Below, in pieces: positions 1-4,666 of a DNA stretch of 7,195 nt (its first letter is position 1; every line of letters starts with the position of its first letter). Under the pieces are notes generated by a model. It saw nothing but the letters and a program-made list of their open reading frames with translations. It did no database searches and was not told where the DNA came from. This DNA comes from Desulfobacterales bacterium (GTDB taxonomy: Bacteria; Desulfobacterota; Desulfobacteria; Desulfobacterales; BuS5), in the NCBI GenBank assembly GCA_016735355.1, contig JAERRQ010000389.1, forward strand, positions 1 through 7,195, written 5' to 3'. A program made the position numbers and the translations under genes.

Positions 1-317
1 TATATCACGGAACAAAAATGCCGTCCAAGTTTAAAATAGGTGTTTCGGGGTGTAGAAATGCATGCGCCGAGTCCTGGATCAAGGATCTTGGCCTTATCGG
101 TGAAAAAAAAGGATGGAAGGTTCTGGCCGGTGGCAGTGCCGCCTCAAAACCGGCGATCGGCAGCCTTATTGCAGATGGCCTTGATACGGATGAGGCTCTG
201 GCTTTAATTGGCAGAATAGTAGAACGTTACCAGCAACACCCAAAAGCTGTAAGATTAGGGGTGGTTATAGAAGAGGTCGGTTTTGAGCAATTTAAAAAGG
301 ATGTGGGCGCAGCCTGA
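1..317 (+). CDS. Siroheme/4Fe-4S sulfite/nitrite reductase-like protein, C-terminal part (5' end outside window)
   Basis: This is the C-terminal part of a nitrite/sulfite reductase-type protein; the reading frame (codons from base 3) is open to the window edge. The motif SGCRNACAESWIKDLGLIG (cysteine codons at 51-53 and 63-65) is the second half of the siroheme/4Fe-4S signature, the C-x3-C pair. It is followed by the usual tail with KGWKVLAGGSAA, a short helix region and FEQFKKDVG. The first cysteine pair and the substrate domain would lie upstream. An ATG at 18 exists but would leave a protein without the first cysteine pair, so I read the gene as truncated by the window. The family carries out multi-electron reduction of sulfite or nitrite, or of an unknown substrate in small members; the substrate cannot be assigned here. 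Most members have GCPN where this one has GCRN. The family call is solid, the exact role is not. Confidence 0.85.
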   Translation, partial: YHGTKMPSKFKIGVSGCRNACAESWIKDLGLIGEKKGWKVLAGGSAASKPAIGSLIADGLDTDEALALIGRIVERYQQHPKAVRLGVVIEEVGFEQFKKDVGAA

Positions 318-403
318 GCATGCTGTATATTGCTGTGTAAAATTATTTTTTTGACTTTTTACGAGACCGTCAATTTATGCTTTAGCATCAAAATTCGTCA
401 GAG

Positions 404-417
404 ACTAAAGCTTTAGT
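404..417. repeat. 14-bp perfect palindrome next to a smaller dyad
   Basis: ACTAAAGCTTTAGT equals its own reverse complement. A second dyad, ATGC-TTTA-GCAT, lies at 377-388, and both contain GCTTTAG. The palindrome has no loop and is not followed by a T run, so a classical terminator is unlikely. A regulator-binding dyad or the edge of a dispersed repeat are alternatives. Confidence 0.4.
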
Positions 418-449
418 GCTATATTCAAAATTTTTTATTTATTCATACG

Positions 450-601
450 ATGAACTTAAACGAAATTGAACATTTTTGGGATGGTTACCCATTATGTGAT
501 AGCTGAATGAGTTGTTTGTGGATTATAATGACAGCATAATTGCTTTGGTTGAGTTGCTGCCATCCCCATATTTTGCAAAGCTCTCCCAATATGAGCCATA
601 A
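450..601 (+). pseudogene. Possible small gene broken by one frameshift (unrecognised)
   Basis: From ATG 450 the frame reads MNLNEIEHFWDGYPLCDS and stops at TGA 504-506. The next frame, open from 503 to TAA 599-601, reads LNELFVDYNDSIIALVELLP followed by SPYFAKLSQYEP. Joined by a single-base shift near 500, the two pieces make a plausible globular protein of about 50 residues with aromatic and helix-like patterns. I see no Shine-Dalgarno sequence before 450 and do not recognise the family. The region is short, so chance reading is possible. The end lies 23 bases before the DUF4258-YgiT start codon. Confidence 0.25.
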
Positions 602-624
602 GGATATATCGACAGGAAATAGTC

Positions 625-1203
625 ATGATATCAAGTAATGATGCTCCAGAGATCGAATGGATAAAGGAAAAGGCAAAGGCCGACGATTATAATATATCTG
701 AACATATTATCAGGTATTTTTTGACTAAAAAGGTGACTATCCGGGAGATTGAGGATGCCATCGCAAACGGCAGGATAATAGAAATCCACAGTCACCCCGA
801 AAAGGGCGCCAGTGCTCTATTGCTTGGCTATTCGGGAGAAAAACCGATCCATGTTATGTGCGCTGATGATCAACACGGCTGGTTGCTTGTTCTTTTTGCC
901 TATGTTCCGGCTCGGCCGATGTGGAAAGATCCTCTAAACAGAGTTACAAAGGGAGGTAAGCGTATGGGGGAAAAATTAAACAAATGTTTTTTTTGCGGTG
1001 GCAAGATAAAGCAGGTCAAGGTGGGCAATTTCGATTATCGCCTGGAAGGAAAGCTTTATGTGGTCAAGGATATTCCGGCCGGTCTGTGCATGCAATGCGG
1101 TGAAAAATATATTACCGCTCAGGCCTCGAAAAAAATCAACCGTCTTATAGAGGAAGACAGGTTTGGTGGAACTGAAGAGGTATTTGTGTTGAAGTATGAG
1201 TAG
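625..1203 (+). CDS. DUF4258 - YgiT-type zinc finger fusion (toxin-antitoxin-like)
   Basis: This 192-residue protein has two domains in one frame. Residues about 22-105 match DUF4258: ISEHIIRYFL, TIREIEDAIANGRIIE, ALLLGYSGEKPIHVMCA and LLVLFAYVPARPMW. Residues about 114-192 are a YgiT/MqsA-type zinc finger with Cys121-x2-Cys124 and Cys154-x2-Cys157 and the tail LIEEDRFGGTEEVFVLKYE. DUF4258 and YgiT proteins commonly occur as separate neighbouring genes resembling type II toxin-antitoxin pairs, with DUF4258 as the likely RNase-like toxin; activity is not proven here. The start is set by AGGA at 614-617, seven bases before ATG. A strong GGGAGG (951-956) and ATG (964) inside the frame could make the zinc-finger half alone. 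A single-base insertion in the toxin tail would bring TAA 957-959 into frame and restore two genes, so a recent stop loss or a sequencing error must be considered. No C-terminal helix-turn-helix as in full MqsA is visible. Confidence 0.8.
   Translation: MISSNDAPEIEWIKEKAKADDYNISEHIIRYFLTKKVTIREIEDAIANGRIIEIHSHPEKGASALLLGYSGEKPIHVMCADDQHGWLLVLFAYVPARPMWKDPLNRVTKGGKRMGEKLNKCFFCGGKIKQVKVGNFDYRLEGKLYVVKDIPAGLCMQCGEKYITAQASKKINRLIEEDRFGGTEEVFVLKYE
964..1203 (+). CDS. YgiT-type zinc finger protein from internal start (putative antitoxin alone)
   Basis: The same frame as the fusion contains an ATG at 964 with GGGAGG at 951-956, seven bases upstream, a better ribosome binding site than that of the full-length start. 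Translation from here would give a 79-residue protein with the two CxxC pairs (Cys8/Cys11 and Cys41/Cys44), the usual size of free-standing YgiT-type zinc finger proteins next to DUF4258 genes. Producing extra antitoxin from an internal start would be a sensible way to keep a fused toxin in check; that is inference. If the fusion is real, two nested products are expected. Confidence 0.5.
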   Translation: MGEKLNKCFFCGGKIKQVKVGNFDYRLEGKLYVVKDIPAGLCMQCGEKYITAQASKKINRLIEEDRFGGTEEVFVLKYE

Positions 1204-1211
1204 GAATAAGG

Positions 1212-1236
1212 TGTTTATTATTAATAAACAGTTTTT
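1212..1236 (+). terminator. Putative intrinsic terminator after the DUF4258-YgiT gene
   Basis: TGTTTATT (1212-1219) and AATAAACA (1223-1230) form a perfect 8-bp stem with a 3-base loop, followed by GTTTTT. The stem starts 8 bases after the stop codon. It is AT-rich, so it would be a weak terminator; an operator-like dyad is an alternative. Confidence 0.45.
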
Positions 1237-1299
1237 CATTTGGGAACTTTTATTAAAAAGATTGGAGTTGTTGAAATTTTTCGTTAAACAAACAAGTCG

Positions 1300-1327
1300 T
1301 TGAACAACTTTACATGTGTCTTTTAAT
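1300..1327 (+). promoter_or_regulatory. Possible promoter for the glycyl radical domain gene
   Basis: TTGAAC (1300-1305) and TTTAAT (1322-1327) are separated by 16 bases and resemble a sigma-70 promoter, which would give a leader of only about 20 bases before ATG 1352. An inverted pair AGTTGTT (1266-1272) / AACAACT (1303-1309) has its right arm on the -35 element and could be a regulator site. AT-rich DNA gives such matches by chance. Confidence 0.3.
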
Positions 1328-1351
1328 TTTTATCAGGGAAAGGAGAACAAA

Positions 1352-1615
1352 ATGAGATTAAATAACGGTACAATAAAATTAGCTGGTGAGAAGGGAATTG
1401 GCGCCTGGAATGCTTATATCAGAAGCTGGTGCGATCTTGGAATTAATCATGTTCAGTTTAATATTGTGGATAATGAAACTCTTATTGCTGCTCAGGAAAA
1501 ACCGGAGGACTTTGAAGAGATGATCGTACGGGTTGCAGGTTACAGCGCACAGTTTGTAGGTCTTAACAAAAAAACACAAGATACAATTATCGCAAGAACA
1601 ATTCAGGAACTTTAA
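1352..1615 (+). CDS. Stand-alone glycyl radical domain protein (GrcA/YfiD-like)
   Basis: The 87-residue protein consists almost entirely of the C-terminal glycyl radical domain of pyruvate-formate-lyase-family enzymes. Landmarks are DLGINHVQFNIVDNETL (residues 28-44), AAQEKPEDF, and the radical loop VRVAGYSAQF (59-68), with the predicted radical glycine at Gly63. The end, LNKKTQDTIIARTIQEL, is also typical. The start is fixed by AGGAG at 1341-1345, six bases before ATG; a GTG at 1316 in frame is poorer. The catalytic barrel with its active-site cysteine is absent. In E. coli the small GrcA (YfiD) replaces the damaged C-terminus of pyruvate formate-lyase after oxygen cleavage. By analogy this gene may rescue a glycyl radical enzyme encoded elsewhere. 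The RVAGYSA version looks closer to the glycerol/choline-lyase or arylalkylsuccinate-synthase type than to E. coli GrcA (RVSGYAV). It has its own ribosome binding site and terminator, so it is not simply a gene fragment. The radical-activating enzyme is not in this window. Confidence 0.85.
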   Translation: MRLNNGTIKLAGEKGIGAWNAYIRSWCDLGINHVQFNIVDNETLIAAQEKPEDFEEMIVRVAGYSAQFVGLNKKTQDTIIARTIQEL

Positions 1616-1633
1616 TTTGGCGTTGCTTTTAAG

Positions 1634-1677
1634 AGGTGTTAAAAAGGGGAACATTTACATTTTTTTAACACCTTTTT
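1634..1677 (+). terminator. Intrinsic terminator after the glycyl radical domain gene
   Basis: AGGTGTTAAAAA (1634-1645) and TTTTTAACACCT (1662-1673) form a perfect 12-bp stem with a 16-base loop, and the right arm runs into TTTTT (1673-1677). It lies 18 bases after the stop codon and would separate this gene from the downstream flavoprotein gene. It might work in both directions because of the A run in the left arm. Confidence 0.75.
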
Positions 1678-1722
1678 CTAATGCTTTCTTCATGGGAAGC
1701 CAAAAAAAGGAGGAGGAAAAAA

Positions 1723-2187
1723 ATGGAACTAAGTGATAAAGTAAAAGAAGTATTGGCCAACAAAAACAGGATAAACATATTAAGCACGGCAAGTAAAAAT
1801 GGTGAAACTGATGTTGCTGTTTTTGGCTCTGCATTGCTAACCGAGAAAAACACAGTTTCCTTTGTTCTCAAAGAAACCTCAAGGTCTTTAGCGAATATAA
1901 AAGAAAATCCATATGCATCATGCTTGGTTCTTTTACCGGCGTCCGGTGCTAAGGGATTTCAGGTCAAAGGCCACCGCTTTTATCTTAAAATGAATTTTAT
2001 GGAAAGATCTCGAAATCCGGTTTATCTACAGGAAAGAGCAGGTGGGGAAACAGTTGGATGGGAAAAATCCTTTAATGTTGATCGTAAAGCTAAAGACACT
2101 GAAAAGTCAAAACCGAATGCCTATGCTGTAATTTTTGATATTATTGAGACCAGACCAATTGTTGATGCAGGGAAAAAGCCCGAATAG
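1723..2187 (+). CDS. FMN-binding split-barrel protein, pyridoxamine 5'-phosphate oxidase superfamily
   Basis: The 154-residue protein fits the small single-domain PNPOx-like split barrel. The N-terminal helix (LSDKVKEVLANK) is followed by strands INILSTASKNGETDVAVFGS and NTVSFVLKE, then TSRSLANIKENPYASCLVL, the usual 'small molecules become smaller' segment before the second half of the barrel. GFQVKGHRFYL is the next strand, and IFDIIETRPIV closes the fold. Members bind FMN (sometimes F420 or heme) as homodimers and act as oxidoreductases or flavin carriers; the substrate is unknown, and there is no reason to call it PdxH. The start is set by a very strong AAGGAGGAGG ending at 1716, six bases before ATG 1723; an in-frame ATG at 1681 lacks a ribosome binding site and overlaps the terminator region. 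No promoter is clear, so read-through from the preceding terminator or a promoter hidden in it is possible. Confidence 0.75.
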   Translation: MELSDKVKEVLANKNRINILSTASKNGETDVAVFGSALLTEKNTVSFVLKETSRSLANIKENPYASCLVLLPASGAKGFQVKGHRFYLKMNFMERSRNPVYLQERAGGETVGWEKSFNVDRKAKDTEKSKPNAYAVIFDIIETRPIVDAGKKPE

Positions 2188-2272
2188 ATTACATATGGTA
2201 TCTTGGTATTATTTTACAAACTAATTGCAAACAGCAAGCATAACACGCAGTAAGCTTTCAATAAGTTCGATC

Positions 2273-2332
2273 ATCCCTGTGTCCCCCTCCTCAAAGGAGG
2301 ACACGGGGATTTCCCTCCTCTTATAGAGGAGG
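2273..2332. repeat. Two adjacent hairpin-forming repeats (REP/MITE-like)
   Basis: Bases 2273-2310 form an imperfect hairpin. The left arm begins ATCCCTGTGTCC and the right arm ends GGACACGGGGAT, with a 3-base bulge and the tip CCTCCT-CAA-AGGAGG (2286-2300). Immediately after, CCTCCTCT (2314-2321) and AGAGGAGG (2325-2332) pair perfectly around TAT. The two share the CCTCCT/AGGAGG core. Such G/C-rich palindrome pairs in AT-rich spacers resemble dispersed REP or MITE-type repeats. The second hairpin overlaps the first codons of the YgiT remnant. The first could also help end transcription of the flavoprotein gene, but no T run follows. Confidence 0.55.
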
Positions 2333-2379
2333 ATAGATTTGGCGGAACCGAAGAGGTTTTTGTATTGAAGTATGGGTAA
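2320..2379 (+). pseudogene. Remnant of a second YgiT-type zinc finger gene (last 20 codons)
   Basis: These 60 bases align without gaps to 1144-1203, the end of the DUF4258-YgiT gene, with 51 identical positions. They encode LIEEDRFGGTEEVFVLKYG and a stop, against LIEEDRFGGTEEVFVLKYE in the intact gene. Of nine differences, seven are silent third-position changes, one is TAG/TAA and one changes Glu to Gly. That pattern shows the copy diverged as a functional gene before it was lost. Upstream of 2320 the match ends inside a palindromic repeat, and no start codon, zinc-binding cysteines or DUF4258 domain are left. After the stop the match continues for only a few bases (GAATAA). Confidence 0.85.
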
Positions 2380-2605
2380 GAATAAAGAACCCTTTTAATA
2401 AAAAGCCCCCCTATTTTTGCCTTCAACATTCAGATAGTTACCCTCCGTACTATTCAGATAATCAAATTAACAAGTCTAAGGCGGGCGATGCCCGTAACCC
2501 AAAATATATTGATATCATACGAAAAATATTGATTTAGGCGAATTTGCCGTAATCCCTGATTATGTGTATGAAATATTGATTTTGAAGAACAACGGCGGCA
2601 ATGAC

Positions 2606-2633
2606 GTAGAGACAAGGCATGCCTTGTCTCTAC
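2606..2633. repeat. Perfect 28-bp palindrome (REP-like)
   Basis: The left half GTAGAGACAAGGCA is followed directly by its exact reverse complement TGCCTTGTCTCTAC. Palindromes of the GTAGAGAC...GTCTCTAC type are, from memory, common dispersed repeats in many bacterial genomes. It has no T run, so a terminator is less likely. It lies about 45 bases upstream of the presumed hisC promoter. Confidence 0.8.
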
Positions 2634-2676
2634 AAGGTAAAAACCTGACTTTAAAATCCAGGGCTATATTTGATAT

Positions 2677-2705
2677 TTGACAAGAACGGCATTTAAAAAT
2701 AAATA
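2677..2705 (+). promoter_or_regulatory. Putative sigma-70 promoter of hisC-cmk
   Basis: A perfect TTGACA (2677-2682) is followed after 17 bases by TAAATA (2700-2705), a poor -10 match. Transcription would start near 2712, giving a leader of about 170 bases. The perfect -35 at the right spacing is the main support; the weak -10 lowers confidence. Confidence 0.4.
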
Positions 2706-2775
2706 TGGTTGATGTGGATTGTTAGTTGTTAATATAAAAATGAAGACATCCTTCAGATCACTTCAAAATTACTTT

Positions 2776-2828
2776 ACACTTTTTTAACAAATAAACCTAT
2801 CTGTGTCCCATTGTTGTTTTAAAAGTGT
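2776..2828 (+). promoter_or_regulatory. Possible leader hairpin upstream of hisC-cmk
   Basis: ACACTTTT (2776-2783) and AAAAGTGT (2821-2828) can pair, and inside them AACAA (2786-2790) can pair with TTGTT (2811-2815), leaving a loop of 20 bases. The structure would lie in the mRNA leader, about 50 bases before the ribosome binding site. It is AT-rich and no T-box or histidine leader peptide is apparent, so any regulatory role is speculative. Confidence 0.25.
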
Positions 2829-2884
2829 CAACGACAAATGAAGTATACCAAAATGAATATATTTTTTTAAATAACAGGAGAAAA

Positions 2885-4666
2885 ATGACTTTATCTGTTC
2901 CTGACTATATTTTATCATTAAAACCGTATGCGCCGGGAAAACCTCTTGAAGAGCTGGAAAGGGAATACGGAATCAACGATTCTATAAAACTGGCATCCAA
3001 CGAAAATCCGTTAGGGCCCTCTCCAATGGCTGTCAGAGCTATTGAACACGCACTTGAAACGCTTAATCGCTATCCTGATGGAGGCGGGCATGACCTTACA
3101 GGAAAGCTGTCTGAAGATCTAAACGTCGCGCCTGAAAATATTGTTTTGGGGAACGGTTCAGATGATATTATCGGCATGCTTGCCAGGGTATTTTTAAAAC
3201 CTGGTGATGAGGCTATCATGCCAAAGCCGTCTTTCCTGATGTATGACATCATGGTGAACTCGTCCGGCGCAATACCAGTTCATGTCCCTTTAAAATCACT
3301 ATCACTTGATTTACAAGGTATGGCCGCCAAAATTACAAAAAAAACACGCCTGATTTTTATATGTAATCCGAATAATCCAACAGGAACTATAGTATCAAAA
3401 AAAGATTTTAACAGATTTCTCGAGAATATTCCTGAAAATGTTCCGGTTGTTCTTGATGAAGCATATATAGAATTTGTGCGAGATCCTGAATGCGTTAACG
3501 GTATTGAATATATAAATAGTGGCAGGGCGGTTATTACCCTTCGCACATTTTCCAAAGCTTATGGTCTGGCAGGGCTCAGAATAGGATATGGTGTAATGCC
3601 CAAAGAGATTGCTGAATTACTGCACAGGGTCAGGCAGCCTTTTAATGCCAATAGACTTGCTCAGGCAGGAGCATTAGCCGCCCTGGAAGATGAGCCGTTT
3701 TTAACAAAAACTGTCGGCCTTGTACATAAAGGCATTGATTATTTATTTGAATCCCTTGAAAAGATGCGGATACAAGCCTTTCCAACCCAGGCAAATTTTC
3801 TATTGATTGATGTGGGTCGGGATGCCGATGCAGTTTTTGAAAAAATGCTAAGAATGGGTGTTATTGTCCGCTCGATGAAATCATACGGATATCCTGAATA
3901 TATAAGGATCAACGCGGGACTGCCGGAGGAGAATACCAGATTTATTTCAGCCTTGAAAGCTGTCATGCAAAGTTCGGCCGCTATTGAAAAAATTAAAAAA
4001 AAAAGCCTGCTAATCACCATTGACGGTCCTGCAGGGGCCGGCAAAACAACAATTGGTAAAATGCTTGCAGGTCGTCTTGATTATAAATATATCGACACTG
4101 GCGCTCTTTACAGGGGGGTCGCCCTGGAAGCGTTATCAGCCGGGATTAGCCATGATGACCATACCGGGTTAAAGCAGCTTTGTGATAAAATTGATTTGAA
4201 TTTTGTTATTGTTGAAAATGGACTACGTCTTTTTTCAGGTGATACGGATCTTACCGATAGAATCAGGACACCGGAAATAACGATGTTTGCCTCTGCAGCA
4301 TCTTCCCTCCCGGTTGTCAGGGAAGCGCTTTTAAAAATTCAAAGAGATCTGGGCAGAGAAAAAAAAGCTGTATTTGAGGGGCGGGATATGGGAACAGTGG
4401 TCTTCCCGGATGCAGATTTGAAATTTTTTCTCGATGCGGACAGCAGTACAAGAGCCGTAAGGAGGCACAAGGAAATATCCACAAGCATTTCCCTGACAGT
4501 AAAAGAGGTTAAAAGAGATATTGATGAGAGGGATAAAAACGACAGCTCAAGAGCATTGGCTCCTTTAAGGCCGGCAGATGATGCTATAATAATAGATTCC
4601 ACATTTATTTCTAGAGAGGAAGTCTTAACCCTTATGATGTCACACATAGAACTTCATAGGGTATAG
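2885..4666 (+). CDS. hisC-cmk: HisC-Cmk fusion: histidinol-phosphate aminotransferase / cytidylate kinase
   Basis: The 593-residue protein joins two complete enzymes. Residues 1 to about 362 are a class I/II fold-type I aminotransferase of the HisC family: NPNNPTG (161-167), DEAY (191-194), the PLP lysine Lys224 in TFSKAYGLAGLR, and YIRINAG (339-345) with the carboxylate-binding arginine. HisC converts imidazole acetol phosphate to histidinol phosphate with glutamate as amino donor. Residues about 375-593 are CMP/dCMP kinase: P-loop GPAGAGKTT (381-389), DTGALYR (404-410), EGRDMGTVVFPDA (498-510) and DSSRALAPLRPADDA (553-567). This half phosphorylates CMP and dCMP with ATP. Both halves have normal family length and all key motifs. 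The linker SSAAIEKIKKKS is encoded by a tract ending in ten A (3995-4004). The start is set by AGGAG at 2876-2880, four bases before ATG 2885; a GTG at 2825 is in frame without support. It precedes rpsA, the usual neighbour of cmk in many bacteria. Confidence 0.9.
   Translation: MTLSVPDYILSLKPYAPGKPLEELEREYGINDSIKLASNENPLGPSPMAVRAIEHALETLNRYPDGGGHDLTGKLSEDLNVAPENIVLGNGSDDIIGMLARVFLKPGDEAIMPKPSFLMYDIMVNSSGAIPVHVPLKSLSLDLQGMAAKITKKTRLIFICNPNNPTGTIVSKKDFNRFLENIPENVPVVLDEAYIEFVRDPECVNGIEYINSGRAVITLRTFSKAYGLAGLRIGYGVMPKEIAELLHRVRQPFNANRLAQAGALAALEDEPFLTKTVGLVHKGIDYLFESLEKMRIQAFPTQANFLLIDVGRDADAVFEKMLRMGVIVRSMKSYGYPEYIRINAGLPEENTRFISALKAVMQSSAAIEKIKKKSLLITIDGPAGAGKTTIGKMLAGRLDYKYIDTGALYRGVALEALSAGISHDDHTGLKQLCDKIDLNFVIVENGLRLFSGDTDLTDRIRTPEITMFASAASSLPVVREALLKIQRDLGREKKAVFEGRDMGTVVFPDADLKFFLDADSSTRAVRRHKEISTSISLTVKEVKRDIDERDKNDSSRALAPLRPADDAIIIDSTFISREEVLTLMMSHIELHRV
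3995..4004 (+). other. A10 homopolymer at the HisC-Cmk junction (possible slippage site)
   Basis: Ten consecutive A encode Lys371-Lys373 and the first base of Ser374, exactly in the linker between the two enzymes. Transcripts one A shorter would end at TAA 4011-4013, giving a 375-residue HisC; transcripts one A longer would end at TGA 4021-4023. Runs of this length are known polymerase slippage sites, so a mixture of free HisC and fusion protein is possible. A homopolymer sequencing error is the competing explanation. Confidence 0.5.

Larger units (their letters stand above)
318..624. other. Intergenic region with small palindromes and a possible decayed ORF
   Basis: There is no intact gene in these 307 bases. 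Just after the reductase gene, TTGAC (351-355) and GTCAA (369-373) form an inverted pair. They are followed by ATGC-TTTA-GCAT (377-388) and a perfect 14-bp palindrome, ACTAAAGCTTTAGT (404-417). The word GCTTTAG occurs in both of the latter. These may form a weak terminator or belong to a dispersed repeat. Bases 450-601 show protein-like reading split between two frames (separate entry). A TATAAT at 524-529 has no convincing -35 partner at normal spacing. Confidence 0.6.
2188..2884. other. 697-bp intergenic region rich in palindromes and gene debris
   Basis: No intact gene is visible in any frame. From left to right it holds a long imperfect hairpin (2273-2310), a perfect 8-bp-stem hairpin (2314-2332), a remnant of a YgiT gene (2320-2379), and a 9-base direct repeat ATTCAGATA (2428-2436 and 2452-2460). 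A small hairpin CGGGC-GAT-GCCCG (2482-2494) follows, then three AT-rich words containing ATATTGAT between about 2505 and 2585. A perfect 28-bp palindrome (2606-2633) and the probable hisC promoter and leader (2677-2884) close the region. It reads as a place where mobile or repetitive DNA has accumulated. Confidence 0.7.

Noticed and set aside
18..317. Complete small ORF starting at ATG 18
   Set aside because: The frame is open to the window edge and the family needs an upstream cysteine pair, so it is treated as the 3' part of a longer gene.
1681..1722. ATG 1681 as start of the flavoprotein
   Set aside because: It has no ribosome binding site and its translation reads through the Shine-Dalgarno region as a lysine/arginine string; ATG 1723 has AAGGAGGAGG at ideal spacing.
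2505..2585. AT-rich ATATTGAT repeats as an origin or iteron
   Set aside because: Copies are few, short and irregularly spaced, and no replication gene is nearby; chance in AT-rich DNA is enough.
2273..2633. Palindromes as a CRISPR array
   Set aside because: The palindromes differ from each other and are not regularly spaced with unique spacers, and no cas gene is present.
2825..2884. Upstream GTG start for hisC-cmk
   Set aside because: It adds 20 residues without family character and has no ribosome binding site; ATG 2885 has AGGAG four bases upstream and begins like other HisC proteins.
3070..4647. Antisense ORFs inside hisC-cmk
   Set aside because: They mirror strongly supported coding sequence, have serine-rich unrelated translations and no ribosome binding sites.
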